This document shows, piece after piece, positions 1 through 9,708 of a stretch of 64,000 nt of DNA (its first letter is position 1; each line of letters begins with the position of its first letter). The stretch comes from Streptomyces sp. CB02366 (lineage in GTDB: Bacteria > Actinomycetota > Actinomycetes > Streptomycetales > Streptomycetaceae): positions 883,001 to 947,000 of the forward strand of contig NZ_LIVT01000003.1 in the NCBI RefSeq assembly GCF_001905905.1. Direction: 5' to 3'. The notes beneath the pieces were generated by a model. The model saw nothing but the letters and a program-made list of their open reading frames with translations. It was not told the DNA's origin and ran no database searches. A program made the position numbers and the translations under genes.

Positions 1-372
1 CTCGCGCGGGGACCATGCCTCCTGGCCCAGCGCGGTGGCGTCGAAGCCGCTGCCCCCCGCACCGATGCCCAGGGTGACCCGGCCGCCCGAGACGTCGTCC
101 AGGGAGATCAGCTCCTTGGCCAGGGTGACCGGGTGGCGGAAGTTCGGCGAGGTCACCAGGGTGCCCAGCCGCAGCCGCCCGGTGGCGGTCGCCGCGGCGG
201 TGAGGGTGGGGATGGCGCCGAACCACGGGCCGTCACGGAAGGTCCGCCAGGACAGGTGGTCGTAGGTGTAGGCGGTGTGGAAGCCCAGTTCCTCCGCCCG
301 CTGCCAGCGCTCGCGCCCTCCCTCGTTCCAGCGGTGGACGGGCAGGATCACGGTGCTCAGACGGAGGCTCAT
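1..372 (-). CDS. LLM-class flavin/F420-dependent oxidoreductase, partial
   Basis: Only the 124 N-terminal codons are present; the gene runs off the left edge. The start ATG at 372 follows an AGGGGC ribosome site. The product looks like the luciferase-like monooxygenase class, which uses reduced FMN or F420 for hydride transfer in a TIM-barrel fold. Visible family features are an early strand ending in VILPVHRW, the segment YDHLSW, and the run LGTLVTSPNFRHP followed by DDVSGGR and LGIGAGG, typical of the barrel core. The substrate cannot be inferred. It is transcribed divergently from the HAD gene to its right. Confidence 0.8.
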   Translation of the reverse strand, partial: MSLRLSTVILPVHRWNEGGRERWQRAEELGFHTAYTYDHLSWRTFRDGPWFGAIPTLTAAATATGRLRLGTLVTSPNFRHPVTLAKELISLDDVSGGRVTLGIGAGGSGFDATALGQEAWSPRE

Positions 373-520
373 GCCCCTGAGCCTACGGCCGGACAGGGGC
401 GGCAGACCCCTCTCCAGGGCTTCGGCATATGCCTGTGGCATTTTCGCTGGTCAGCGTCTTATTCACTCAGATGTGCGCACCTCCGCACGCACGTGCACCC
501 CGGTGGGCGAGAATGGCCCG

Positions 521-1378
521 GTGACCTCAGTGACCGAGACGCCTCTCCCCGCCGTGACCCGGCTGATCGCCACCGACCTCGACGGCACCCTGCTGCGCGA
601 CGACAAGACGCTGTCCGCCCGTACGCTCGCGGCCCTCGCGGCGGCCGAGGAGGCCGGCGTCGAGGTCTTCTTCGTGACCGGCAGGCCGGCCCGCTGGATG
701 GACGTCGTACGGGCCCACGTCCAGAGCCACGGCACGGCGATCTGCGCCAACGGGGCCGTGGTCACCGATCTGCGGAGGGACGGCGAGCTGCTCTCCGTAC
801 GGCCGCTGGAGCGCGCCGCCGCCCTGCACGTCGTGCGCACCCTGCGCGAGGCGGCCCCCGGCGCCTCCTTCGCCGTCGAGCTGACCACCGGCATCAACTA
901 CGAACCGGCCTACCCGCCCTTCCACCTGGACCCGGGCGCCACGGTGGCGGTCGCCGAGAAGCTGCTGCACGAGGACGCGCCGGGCGCCGGAGCGCCGGTG
1001 CTCAAGCTGCTGGCCCACCACACCGAGCTGGCGCCCGACGCCTTCCTCGCCCTGGCCCGTTCGGCGGCCGGAGACCGGGCCGCCTTCACCCGCTCCAGCC
1101 CCTCCGCGCTCCTGGAGGTCAGCGGGCTGGGCGTCTCCAAGGCCACCACCCTCGCCGCCTGCTGCGCCGAGCGCGGTATCGCGGCAGCCGAGGTGGTCGC
1201 CTTCGGGGACATGCCCAACGACGTCGAGATGCTCCGCTGGGCCGGGGCCTCCTTCGCCATGGGCAACGCCCACCCGGCCGCGGTGGCCGCTGCCACGGGC
1301 CGAACCGCGACCAACGAGGAGGACGGGGTGGCCGTCGTCATCGAGCGGATCCTCGCCGCCCGCGCGGCAACCCGCTGA
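521..1378 (+). CDS. HAD-superfamily hydrolase (Cof-type phosphatase)
   Basis: This 285-residue protein should be a cytoplasmic phosphatase acting on small phosphorylated metabolites such as sugar phosphates. HAD motif I, DLDGT, lies at residues 19-23 with both catalytic aspartates. Motif II is the FVTGR segment and motif IV is FGDMPNDVEML near residue 230. The large insert between motifs II and IV is a Cof-type (C2) cap. I chose GTG 521 because homologous sequence starts shortly before motif I; GTG 530 is an alternative. No strong ribosome site is visible, so translation may be leaderless. The long upstream extension of the open frame looks non-coding. Confidence 0.85.
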   Translation: MTSVTETPLPAVTRLIATDLDGTLLRDDKTLSARTLAALAAAEEAGVEVFFVTGRPARWMDVVRAHVQSHGTAICANGAVVTDLRRDGELLSVRPLERAAALHVVRTLREAAPGASFAVELTTGINYEPAYPPFHLDPGATVAVAEKLLHEDAPGAGAPVLKLLAHHTELAPDAFLALARSAAGDRAAFTRSSPSALLEVSGLGVSKATTLAACCAERGIAAAEVVAFGDMPNDVEMLRWAGASFAMGNAHPAAVAAATGRTATNEEDGVAVVIERILAARAATR

Positions 1379-1438
1379 AACCTTTCAGCACACCGGTCGC
1401 GGCCGCCCTCCCCCGGTGGCCGCGACCGCTGCCCTCCC

Positions 1439-3145
1439 TCACAACGGCGCCTCCCACACCACCGTCGTCCCGCCGCCGTCCTCCCCGAGGCCCGGCTCGA
1501 TCCGGCTCGCCCCGCCCAGGGACTCGGCGCGACGGGCCAGGTTGCGCAGACCGCTGCGCCGACCGCCCTCCGGGATGCCCACCCCGTCGTCGGCCACCGA
1601 GAGCCGTACCGCCCCCCGCCCGTCCGGCAGCGTCGCCGTCGCGTCGACGACCACGTCGATCAGCGACGCCTCCGCGTGCCGGAACGCGTTGGAGAGGGCC
1701 TCCCGCAACGCGGCGACCAGGTTCTTCCCGGTCAGCTCGCCGACGAGCGCGTCCACCGGGCCCAGGAAGCGGTGCGAGGGCTTGAAACCGAGCGGGACGG
1801 CCGCCATGTTGATCTCCCGCAGCACACGGGTGCGCAGCCCCGAAGGGGCCTCGGCCGGTTCCTGCTGGAGCGCGAAGATGGCCGTACGGATCTCCTGGAT
1901 CGTCACGTCCAGCTCGTCGACCGCCCGGGCGACACCGGTGCGCACCTCGGGGACGACCGCTCTGCGCTGGGCGCTCTCCAGCATCATCCCGGTGGCGAAC
2001 AACCGCTGGATGACCAGGTCGTGGAGGTCCCGGGCGATCCGGTCGCGGTCCTCGTACACCGCCAGCCGCTCCCGGTCCCGCTGGGCCTCGGCCATCATCA
2101 GCGCGAGCGCCGCCTGGGAGGCGAACTGGGTGGCGAGGATCCGTTCGGTCTCGGTGAACGGACGCGCGCCCCGGGCGCGCGGGGTGGCCAACGCCCCGAG
2201 CACCCGGCCGCCGCTGTGCAGCGGAAGCATCATGCTCGGACCGAACCGGGCGGCCAGCCTGGTCGCCATCCGGCTGTCGGTGGCCGAGTCGTCGATGAAC
2301 ACCGCCTCGCCCGCGAGCAGCTTCGCCGCCACCGCGCTCCGGGGCGGGATGATCACCCCGAGCGAGGACGAGGGCTCGTCGGACGACACGGCGACGATCT
2401 CCAGCCCGCCCTCCTCGGTCGGCAGGAGCACGATCCCGGCGGCGGATCCGGCGAGCCGGCGGGCCTGTTCGGCGACCACGGTCAGCGCCTCGTCCGCGTC
2501 CCCGCCCGACAGGAGCGCGGTGGTGACGGCGACCGAACCGTCGATCCAGTGCTCCCGCTGCCGCGCCGCCTCGTACAGTCGGGCGTTGCCGATGGCGATC
2601 CCGGCCTCCGTGGCGAGCACCCGGACCGTGTGGAGGTCGTAGTCGGTGAACTCCGCGCCGTTCCGCTTCTCCGTGAGGTAGAGGTTGCCGAAGGTCTCTC
2701 CCTGGACCTGGATGGGCACCCCCAGGAAGGTGCGCATCCGCGGGTGCCCCGCCGGGAAACCCTCCGCACGGGGGTCGGTGGCCAGGTCGGCCAGGCGGAC
2801 CGGGCCCGGGTCGTGGATCAGCGCGCCGAGCAGCCCCCGGTGGCCGTCGGGCAGCCGTCCGATCTCCTCGACCGCCTCCTGCGGCACGCCGTACGTGACG
2901 AAGTCCGACAGTCCCTCGCCCGACTCGTCGACGACGCCGATCGCGGCGTACTCGGCGTGGGCGAGTTCGGCGGCCGTCTCGCAGATCCGGTCCAGGGTGG
3001 AGTGCAGTTCCAGCCCCGAGCCCACCGATCGCATCGCCTCCAGCAACTGCGGCACCCGGGCGGTCAGCTCCGTGGAGAGGCCCTGGAGGCTGTGGGCGGC
3101 TCGGGTGGCGGCGTCGAGGGAGTCCTGCGGGTCGGGCTCTGCCAT
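1439..3145 (-). CDS. GAF-domain sensor histidine kinase (DevS/NarL-type)
   Basis: A 568-residue soluble sensor kinase. Two GAF-like modules occupy about residues 40-185 and 200-345. They are followed by a HisKA_3 dimerisation domain with the phospho-acceptor His375 in RDLHD. The ATPase domain has its N-box around Asn486 (EALSNAFRH) and the VADDGVGIP G-box. This order matches DevS/DosS-type kinases, which pair with NarL/LuxR response regulators. No transmembrane helix is seen, so it senses a cytoplasmic signal. No response regulator is in the window. A kinase next to cytochrome bd genes suggests a link to oxygen or redox, but that is inference. Confidence 0.88.
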   Translation of the reverse strand: MAEPDPQDSLDAATRAAHSLQGLSTELTARVPQLLEAMRSVGSGLELHSTLDRICETAAELAHAEYAAIGVVDESGEGLSDFVTYGVPQEAVEEIGRLPDGHRGLLGALIHDPGPVRLADLATDPRAEGFPAGHPRMRTFLGVPIQVQGETFGNLYLTEKRNGAEFTDYDLHTVRVLATEAGIAIGNARLYEAARQREHWIDGSVAVTTALLSGGDADEALTVVAEQARRLAGSAAGIVLLPTEEGGLEIVAVSSDEPSSSLGVIIPPRSAVAAKLLAGEAVFIDDSATDSRMATRLAARFGPSMMLPLHSGGRVLGALATPRARGARPFTETERILATQFASQAALALMMAEAQRDRERLAVYEDRDRIARDLHDLVIQRLFATGMMLESAQRRAVVPEVRTGVARAVDELDVTIQEIRTAIFALQQEPAEAPSGLRTRVLREINMAAVPLGFKPSHRFLGPVDALVGELTGKNLVAALREALSNAFRHAEASLIDVVVDATATLPDGRGAVRLSVADDGVGIPEGGRRSGLRNLARRAESLGGASRIEPGLGEDGGGTTVVWEAPL

Positions 3146-3245
3146 GGCCCGAGCCTAGTTAGTGCCGTTACAGGGCGAAAGTCGAGAATGTACGTGACGT
3201 CCCGCCCGGCCGTCGCCCCTGCCCGGGGCCCTCCCGGCTCCCGGC

Positions 3246-6200
3246 TCACGCCCCCGCCCCGACCGTGTCCTTCTCGCGCTCCAGCATGCGGCGCAGCGGG
3301 CCCTCCTCGGCCGCGAGTTCGGCGTACGGGCCGCGCTGCACCACCCGGCCCGCGTCCAGCACCAGCACCTCGTCCACCGCCTCCAGCCCGGTCAGCCGGT
3401 GCGTGATCAGGACCGTCGCGCAGCCCCGGGTGGCGTCCAGCAGATCGGCGGTGAGGGCGTCGGCGGTCGGCAGGTCGAGGTGCTCGGCCGGCTCGTCCAG
3501 GACGAGTACGGGGAAATCGGCGAGCAGCGCGCGAGCCAGGGCGAGCCGTTGGCGCTGGCCGCCGGAGAGCCGGGCGCCGTGCTCGCCGACCGGAGTGTCC
3601 AGACCCTGCGGAAGGGTCCGCACCCAGTCGAGGAGACGGGCCCGGGAGAGCGCCTCGTACAGGTCGGGGTCGGACGCCCCGGGGCGGGCCAGGCGCAGGT
3701 TCTCGCGGATCGTGCTGTCGAAGACGTGGGCGTCCTGGGCGCAGAGGCCGACCGAGCGCCGGACGGTGTCCGAGTCCAGCGCGGACGCCTCGACGCCGCC
3801 GAGCCGGTACGTCCCCGACGAGGCGTCCAGGAAGCGCAGCAGGACCTGGGCCAGGGTCGTCTTGCCCGAGCCGGAGGGCCCCACGACCGCGATGCGCCGT
3901 CCGGGCGTCAGGGTCAGGTCGAGCGCGGCCAGCGCATCGCGCCCGGCCGCCGGGTAGCGGGCGCTCAGCCCCCGTACCTCCAGCGGGAACGGGGAGACGG
4001 GCTCCTCGGCGGGGTGCTCGGGCTCGCGTACGGGGACGGGGGCGTCCAGCACCTCGTACACCCGCTCCCCGCTCCGGGCGACGCGACGGCGGTACTGCAC
4101 GGCGAGCGGCAGCCCGGCGACGGCCTCGAAGGCGGCGAGCGGGGTCAGCACCACCACGGCGAGCGCGACCCCCGACAACCGGCCGTCGTTCACGGCGGGC
4201 ACGGCGACGAGCCCGGCGGCCACCACGGTGAGCCCGCAGACCAGGGCGGACAGGCCGCCGCCCAGGGCGGTCGCGGCGGCGGCCCGCGAGGCGATCCGGG
4301 TGAGCAGGGCGTCGGCCTCGCGCAGCCGCGTCCGGCGCTCGGGCAGCGCCCCGGCGACGGTCAGCTCCGCGGTGCCGCCGAGGAGGTCGGTGACACGGGT
4401 GGCCAGGGCGGCGCGGGCCGGGGCGAGCCGGCCCTCCGTACGGCGGGCACAGGCGCCGCTGACGAGCGGAACGCCCACCCCCGCGAGCAGCAGCCCGACC
4501 GCGAGGATCACGCCCGCCTCCGGGAGCAGCCAGCCGGTGAATCCGGCGGCCGCGGCCCCCACCACGACGGCGGTCCCGGCGGGCAGCAGCCAGCGCAGCC
4601 AGTAGTCCTGGAGCGCGTCCACGTCGGCGACGAGCCGGGTCAGCAGGTCGCCGCGGCGCGTGGTGCGCAGCCCGGCGGGGGCGATGCGCTCGAGGCCCCG
4701 GTAGACGGAGACGCGCAGGTCGGCGAGGAGGTTGAGGACGGCGTCGTGCGAGACGAGCCGCTCGGCGTAGCGGAAGACCGCCCGCCCGATGCCGAAGGCG
4801 CGGGTCGCGGTGACCGCCATCATCAAGTACATGACCGGGGGCTCCTCGGAGGCGCGGGAGATCAGCCAGCCGGAGACGGCCATGAGCCCCACGGCCGATC
4901 CGACCGCCAGGCTGCCCAGCAGCAGGGCCAGGGACAGCCGGCCGCGCTGTGCCCCGGCGGACGCCCGGACACGGGCGAGCACCCGCCCGGGCCGGGTGCC
5001 GGCCTTGTCCGGGCCGCTGTCGACCGCACGCCCTTCCTCCGCACGGCGGGCGTCGAGAGGTTCGCCCCCGGCGAGCGGCCGGGGAACGGCCGGTCCGGCG
5101 CCGCGGCCCGGCGCTCCGGTCCGGGGGGCGGCGACACCGGCCGCCTCCAGGGCCACCACCCGGTCGGCGACCGCCAGCAGCGCCGGCCGGTGGACGACCA
5201 GCAGGACGGTCCGCCCGGCGGCCAGCCTCCGTACCGCGTCGACGATGCCCGCCTCGCTCTCGCCGTCCAGGCTCGCGGTCGGCTCGTCCAGCAGCAGGAC
5301 CGGCCGGTCGGCGAGGAACGCGCGGGCGAGGGCGAGGCGCTGGCGCTGGCCCGCGGAGAGCCCGGCTCCGTCCTCACCGAGCGCCGTGAGCATCCCCTCG
5401 GGCAGGGCGGCGACGAAGTCGTACGCGCCGGCTTCCCGCAGCGCCGCGAGGACCGCCTCGTCATCGGAGCCGGGCCGGGCGAGACGGACGTTCTCGGCGA
5501 TCGTGCCGGCGAAGAGGTGGGGGCGCTGGGGAACCCAGGCGATACGGCTCCGCCAGCGTCGGAGGTCCAGCTCCGCGAGGTCCCGCCCGCCCACCCGGAC
5601 GTGTCCCTCGTCGGGTACGGCGAATCCGAGGACCACGTTCAGCAGGGTGGACTTGCCGACGCCGCTCGGGCCGACCAGGGCGACGGTCTCCCCCGGCTCC
5701 ACGGTGAGCGACGCGGCGTTCAGCGAGGGTTCGGCACGGCCCTCGTGGCGTACGGTCACGTCCGCCAGTTCCAGCCGCGGCGAGCCCGGGACCTCCCCGT
5801 CCCCCGAGACGGGAGGCGCGGTCTCCAGGACCGTGAAGATCTCCTCGGCGGCCGACAGCCCCTCGGCCGCCGCGTGGTACTGCGCCCCCACCTGGCGGAT
5901 CGGCAGATAGGCCTCGGGGGCCAGGATCAGGACGACCAGGCCCGTGTAGAGGTCGAGTTCTCCGTGGACGAGCCGCATGCCGATCGTCACGGCGACCAGG
6001 GCCACCGACAGCGTGGCCAGCAGCTCCAGGGCGAAGGAGGAGAGGAAGGCGATCCGCAGGGTACGCAGGGTGGCCCGGCGGTAGTCGGAGGTGATCGTGC
6101 GGATCGAGGCGGCCTGGGACTTGGCCCGACCGAAAACCTTCAGGGTCGGCAGCCCGGCGACCACGTCCAGGAAGTGCCCGGAGAGCCGGGACAGCAGCTG

Positions 6201-6770
6201 CCACTGGCGGTCCATCCGGGACTGGGTGGCCCAGCCGATCAGGATCATGAACAACGGGATGAGCGGCAGGGTGACCAGGATGATCGCCGCCGACACCCAG
6301 TCCTCGGTGACGATCCGGGCGAGCACCGCGACGGGTACGACGACCGCGAGGCCGAGCTGGGGGAGGTAACGGGCGAAGTAGTCGTCGAGCGCGTCGATCC
6401 CCCGGGTCGCCAGGGTGGTCAGGGAACCGGTGCGCTGGCCGCTCAGCCAGTCGGGGCCCAGAAGCGTGGCCCGCTCCAGGAGCCGGCCGCGCAGTTCGGA
6501 CTTGACGGCCGCGCTCGCGCGATGGGCCGACAGCTCGGTGAGCCAGGCGATCAGGGCCCGGCCGACCGCGACCGCGGCAAGCAGCAGCAGAGGGGTGCGC
6601 AGCTCGGTGACCGTGAGGCCGTCCTCGAAACCGCCCACCACGATCTCGGCGATGAGCATCGCCTGGGCGATCACCAGCAGGGCGCCGAGCAGGCCGAGGG
6701 CGACCACGGCCGCCAGGAAGAGACGGGTGGCCCGTGCGTGGTGGAGGAGACGCGGATCGATCGGTTTCAC
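3246..6770 (-). CDS. cydDC: CydDC fusion: thiol-reductant ABC exporter
   Basis: One 1174-residue polypeptide joins CydD and CydC, normally two subunits of the heterodimeric ABC exporter needed to assemble cytochrome bd. Each half has a six-helix membrane domain then an ATPase. The first ATPase shows GPSGVGKST, LSAGQRQR and LLLDEPTASLD; the second shows GPSGSGKTT, LSGGQRQR and LVLDEPAEHLD. A proline/glycine-rich linker near residue 560-610 joins them. I favour GTG 6770, which sits nine bases after a run of six G and begins VKPID; ATG 6777-6779 would add three residues but touches that G run. Either start lies within the parS site at 6764-6777. It is the last gene of the cydAB operon, 93 bases after cydB. 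Confidence 0.93.
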   Translation of the reverse strand: MKPIDPRLLHHARATRLFLAAVVALGLLGALLVIAQAMLIAEIVVGGFEDGLTVTELRTPLLLLAAVAVGRALIAWLTELSAHRASAAVKSELRGRLLERATLLGPDWLSGQRTGSLTTLATRGIDALDDYFARYLPQLGLAVVVPVAVLARIVTEDWVSAAIILVTLPLIPLFMILIGWATQSRMDRQWQLLSRLSGHFLDVVAGLPTLKVFGRAKSQAASIRTITSDYRRATLRTLRIAFLSSFALELLATLSVALVAVTIGMRLVHGELDLYTGLVVLILAPEAYLPIRQVGAQYHAAAEGLSAAEEIFTVLETAPPVSGDGEVPGSPRLELADVTVRHEGRAEPSLNAASLTVEPGETVALVGPSGVGKSTLLNVVLGFAVPDEGHVRVGGRDLAELDLRRWRSRIAWVPQRPHLFAGTIAENVRLARPGSDDEAVLAALREAGAYDFVAALPEGMLTALGEDGAGLSAGQRQRLALARAFLADRPVLLLDEPTASLDGESEAGIVDAVRRLAAGRTVLLVVHRPALLAVADRVVALEAAGVAAPRTGAPGRGAGPAVPRPLAGGEPLDARRAEEGRAVDSGPDKAGTRPGRVLARVRASAGAQRGRLSLALLLGSLAVGSAVGLMAVSGWLISRASEEPPVMYLMMAVTATRAFGIGRAVFRYAERLVSHDAVLNLLADLRVSVYRGLERIAPAGLRTTRRGDLLTRLVADVDALQDYWLRWLLPAGTAVVVGAAAAGFTGWLLPEAGVILAVGLLLAGVGVPLVSGACARRTEGRLAPARAALATRVTDLLGGTAELTVAGALPERRTRLREADALLTRIASRAAAATALGGGLSALVCGLTVVAAGLVAVPAVNDGRLSGVALAVVVLTPLAAFEAVAGLPLAVQYRRRVARSGERVYEVLDAPVPVREPEHPAEEPVSPFPLEVRGLSARYPAAGRDALAALDLTLTPGRRIAVVGPSGSGKTTLAQVLLRFLDASSGTYRLGGVEASALDSDTVRRSVGLCAQDAHVFDSTIRENLRLARPGASDPDLYEALSRARLLDWVRTLPQGLDTPVGEHGARLSGGQRQRLALARALLADFPVLVLDEPAEHLDLPTADALTADLLDATRGCATVLITHRLTGLEAVDEVLVLDAGRVVQRGPYAELAAEEGPLRRMLEREKDTVGAGA

Positions 6771-6777
6771 GTGAAAC
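6764..6777. other. parS site (copy 1)
   Basis: A perfect GTTTCACGTGAAAC palindrome, the ParB (Spo0J) binding site of Streptomyces. It overlaps the 5' end of cydDC, where it would encode Phe-His-Val-Lys if translation began at the upstream ATG. It lies about 56 kb from dnaA. Confidence 0.95.
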
Positions 6778-6863
6778 ATCCCCCCGGCGGGGTCGGTGAG
6801 CTCTGCGGGATCGGCGTCCGCCGCGGGCCCCTCGGGATGGGCGGGGCCCGCGGCTCGCCGGAA

Positions 6864-7865
6864 TCAGTGCGCGTCGGCGATGTGCTGGGTGCCGATGCGC
6901 TTGCGGAAGACCCAGTAGGTCCAGCTCTGGTAGAGCAGCACGACGGGCGTGGCGATGCCCGCGCACCAGGTCATGATCCGGAGCGTGTACGGGCTGGACG
7001 AGGCGTTGGTGACGGTGAGGTTCCAGGCGTCGTTCAGCGAGGACGGCATGACGTTCGGGAAGAGCGTCAGGAAGAGCATCGCGACCGCCGCCGCGATCGT
7101 CACGCCCGAGAAGGCGAACGACCAGCCCTCGCGGCCCTTGGCGACGGCGGCGATCGCAGCCGTGAGCGCCGCCACCGCCACGATCAGGGCCCCCAGGCTC
7201 CAGCCGTCCCCGTTGTCGGCCTGGGTCCAGAGCAGGAAGCCCAGGGCGAGCACCGCGGTGACCGGCCCCAGCTTGAGCGCCAGGGCGCGGGCCCGGACCC
7301 GGATGTCGCCCGCCGTCTTGAGGCCCGCGAACACCGTCCCGTGGAAGGTGAAGAGGGCGAGCGTGACGAGGCCGCCGAGAAGGGCGTACGGGTTGAGGAG
7401 GTCCCAGACGTCGCCGACGTACTCCATGTCGGCGTCGATCTTCACGCCTCGCACGATGTTCCCGAAGGCCACGCCCCACAGCACGGCGGGGATCAGGGAG
7501 GTCCAGAAGATCGCGGTCTCCCAGTTCGTCTGCCACCGCTCCTCGGGCCGCTTGGCGCGGTACTCGAAGGCGACGCCGCGCACGATCAGGCAGAACAGGA
7601 TGATCAGCAGCGGCAGGTAGAAGCCGGAGAAGAGGGTGGCGTACCACTCGGGGAAGGCCGCGAAGGTGGCGCCGCCCGCGGTGAGCAGCCAGACCTCGTT
7701 GCCGTCCCAGACGGGCCCGATCGTGTTGATCAGGACCCTGCGCTCCGTGCGGTCGCGGGCCAGCAGCTTGGTGAGGACCCCGATGCCGAAGTCGAATCCC
7801 TCCAGGAAGAAGTAGCCGGTCCAGAGGACGGCGATGAGCACGAACCAGACGTCGTGGAGTTCCAT
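6864..7865 (-). CDS. cydB: Cytochrome bd ubiquinol/menaquinol oxidase subunit II
   Basis: This 333-residue integral membrane protein is the second subunit of cytochrome bd, the high-affinity terminal oxidase that reduces oxygen with quinol electrons in the plasma membrane. The N-terminus has the family segment WTGYFFLEGFDFG and the GNEVWLL motif follows near residue 55. Length is usual for the family, with about eight or nine helices. It begins 16 bases after the cydA stop, so the two are co-transcribed. Confidence 0.95.
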   Translation of the reverse strand: MELHDVWFVLIAVLWTGYFFLEGFDFGIGVLTKLLARDRTERRVLINTIGPVWDGNEVWLLTAGGATFAAFPEWYATLFSGFYLPLLIILFCLIVRGVAFEYRAKRPEERWQTNWETAIFWTSLIPAVLWGVAFGNIVRGVKIDADMEYVGDVWDLLNPYALLGGLVTLALFTFHGTVFAGLKTAGDIRVRARALALKLGPVTAVLALGFLLWTQADNGDGWSLGALIVAVAALTAAIAAVAKGREGWSFAFSGVTIAAAVAMLFLTLFPNVMPSSLNDAWNLTVTNASSSPYTLRIMTWCAGIATPVVLLYQSWTYWVFRKRIGTQHIADAH

Positions 7866-7881
7866 CTCTCAGCTCCTGTGC

Positions 7882-9393
7882 TCAGTACGAGAAGGCCATC
7901 GGCCGGTCGGCGTCTTCTTCGTCGTGTCCGCCGATCTTCTTGGGCGGGTTGAGGTCGTCCTCGGTGAGTTCCGGGGGACCGGCCTTGATGTACTTCACGA
8001 GCAGCTTCACCTCGATCACGGCGAGCACCGCGTAGAGCAGGGTGAAGACGACCATCGAGGTGATGACCTCGCCCTGCGAGACGCCGGGGGAGACCCCGGC
8101 CCGGGTCTGCAGCACCCCGTAGACCACCCACGGCTGGCGGCCCATCTCGGTGAAGATCCAGCCCCAGGAATTGGCGATCAGCGGGAAGAGCAGGGTCCAG
8201 AGCGCGACGAGCCAGTAGAGCTTGGTGAGCTTCGGGCTCAGCGCCTTGTTCCGGAACAGCACCAGATGCGGCACCTCGTCCTCACCGGTCCGCAGCGCCG
8301 GCGGCAGCAGGAACTTCTTCCGGGTCAGCCAGAGCCCCAGCAGGCCGAGGCCGAAGGAGGCCATCCCGAAGCCGATCATCCACCGGAAGCTCCAGAACGC
8401 TACCGGGATGTTGGGGCGGTAGTCGCCGGGCCCGTACTTCTCCTGCGCTTCCTTGTTGATGTCGTTGATGCCGGGGACGTACGAGTTCGGATCGTTGTTG
8501 GCGAGGAAGGACAGCACCCCGGGGAGCGAGATCTCCACGGAGTTGTGGCCCTCGCTGACGTCCCCGTACGCGAAGATCGAGAACGGCGCCCCCTCCTGTC
8601 CGTCCCACAGGGCCTCGGCGGCGGCCATCTTCATCGGCTGCTGCCGGAACATGACCTTGGCGAGGCTGTCGCCGCTGACGGCGGTGAGCATTCCGGCGAT
8701 CACGACGGTGACCAGGCCGAGCCGCAGCGAGGTCCGCATCACCGGGATGTGCTTCTTGCGCGCCAGGTGGAATGCGGCGATGCCGACCATGAAGGCGCCG
8801 CCGACCAGGAACGCCGCCGTGATGGTGTGGAAGAACTGGGTGACCGCGGTGTCCTGGGTGAGGACCCGCCAGAAGTCGGTCAGCTCGGCGCGTCCGCGCT
8901 CCTCGTCGATCCGGTAGCCGACCGGGTGCTGCATCCAGGAGTTGGCCGCCAGGATGAAGTAGGCGGAGAGGATCGTGCCGATCGAGACCATCCACATGCA
9001 GGCGAGGTGGATCTTCTTCGGCAGCTTGTCCCAGCCGAAGATCCACAGCCCGATGAAGGTGGACTCGAAGAAGAAGGCGATCAGCGCCTCGAAGGCGAGG
9101 GGAGCGCCGAAGACGTCGCCGACGAAGCGCGAGTAGTCGGACCAGTTCATGCCGAACTGGAACTCCTGGACGATGCCCGTGACGACGCCCATGGCGATGT
9201 TGATCAGGAACAGCTTGCCCCAGAACTTGGTGGCTCTGAGGTACTTCTCCTTCTCCGTCCGCACCCAGGCGGTCTGCAGGCCGGCCGTGAGCGCGGCGAG
9301 CGAGATCGTCAGCGGGACGAAGAGGAAGTGGTAGACGGTGGTGATGCCGAACTGCCATCGCGCCAGGGTCTCCGGCGCCAGAGCGAGGTCCAC
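7882..9393 (-). CDS. cydA: Cytochrome bd oxidase subunit I
   Basis: The 503-residue catalytic subunit of cytochrome bd carries the haem ligands and quinol site. Recognisable features are RWQFGITTVYHFLFVP near the N-terminus (with the first haem-ligand His), the EFQFGMNWSDY segment, and GRQPWVVYG near residue 390. I chose GTG 9393 because AAGGAG lies eight bases upstream and the product then starts VDLALAPETLARWQF, as in homologues; an ATG 39 bases upstream has no such site. It leads the cydA-cydB-cydDC operon. A perfect Rex operator lies about 86 bases upstream. Confidence 0.96.
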   Translation of the reverse strand: MDLALAPETLARWQFGITTVYHFLFVPLTISLAALTAGLQTAWVRTEKEKYLRATKFWGKLFLINIAMGVVTGIVQEFQFGMNWSDYSRFVGDVFGAPLAFEALIAFFFESTFIGLWIFGWDKLPKKIHLACMWMVSIGTILSAYFILAANSWMQHPVGYRIDEERGRAELTDFWRVLTQDTAVTQFFHTITAAFLVGGAFMVGIAAFHLARKKHIPVMRTSLRLGLVTVVIAGMLTAVSGDSLAKVMFRQQPMKMAAAEALWDGQEGAPFSIFAYGDVSEGHNSVEISLPGVLSFLANNDPNSYVPGINDINKEAQEKYGPGDYRPNIPVAFWSFRWMIGFGMASFGLGLLGLWLTRKKFLLPPALRTGEDEVPHLVLFRNKALSPKLTKLYWLVALWTLLFPLIANSWGWIFTEMGRQPWVVYGVLQTRAGVSPGVSQGEVITSMVVFTLLYAVLAVIEVKLLVKYIKAGPPELTEDDLNPPKKIGGHDEEDADRPMAFSY

Positions 9394-9478
9394 GTCGTCA
9401 GTCTCCTTACATCGCCGTGGTCGTACCGGCACTACGCCCCAGCGATTCCCCCGATCACGGGAGAAAGCAGGGCACGCT

Positions 9479-9494
9479 TGTGAACGCGTTCACA
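9479..9494. promoter_or_regulatory. Rex operator (ROP) of the cyd operon
   Basis: The 16-bp perfect palindrome TGTGAACGCGTTCACA matches the known Streptomyces Rex operator TGTGAACNNNTTCACA. A second overlapping half site, TTCACAA, follows at 9495-9501. Rex represses under a low NADH/NAD+ ratio and releases when NADH rises, so cytochrome bd should be induced at low oxygen. The position, 86 bases before the cydA start, fits a promoter-blocking operator. Confidence 0.93.
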
Positions 9495-9635
9495 TTCACA
9501 AGCAATTATGACGCACATGCTTTCGAGCCCTTCGCCGGGGGTATCCCTTTTTCGCCGTCCGCCCACGCCGAAGCCGTCCCGCCCCTCCGACCGGCCCGTT
9601 CCTCCGGCCCCCTCGCGCCGGAGCCGGCCCACGCG

Positions 9636-9674
9636 ACGGGCCCCGGACCTCGTCGATCGAGATCCGGGGCCCGT
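9636..9674 (-). terminator. Terminator after the HisC-type gene
   Basis: A perfect 12-bp stem (9636-9647 with 9663-9674) encloses a 15-base loop, 35 bases past the stop of the leftward aminotransferase gene. It separates that gene from the cyd promoter. There is no T tract, as is usual in streptomycetes. Confidence 0.75.
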
Positions 9675-9708
9675 ACGGACACCGCTTCGGCGTGCGGGGG
9701 AGCGGAGG

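Noticed and set aside
3399..7952. A 1517-codon open frame on the plus strand
   Set aside because: It is antisense to cydDC and cydB and is a by-product of the high GC content; composition is low-complexity Gly/Arg/Gln/Asp.
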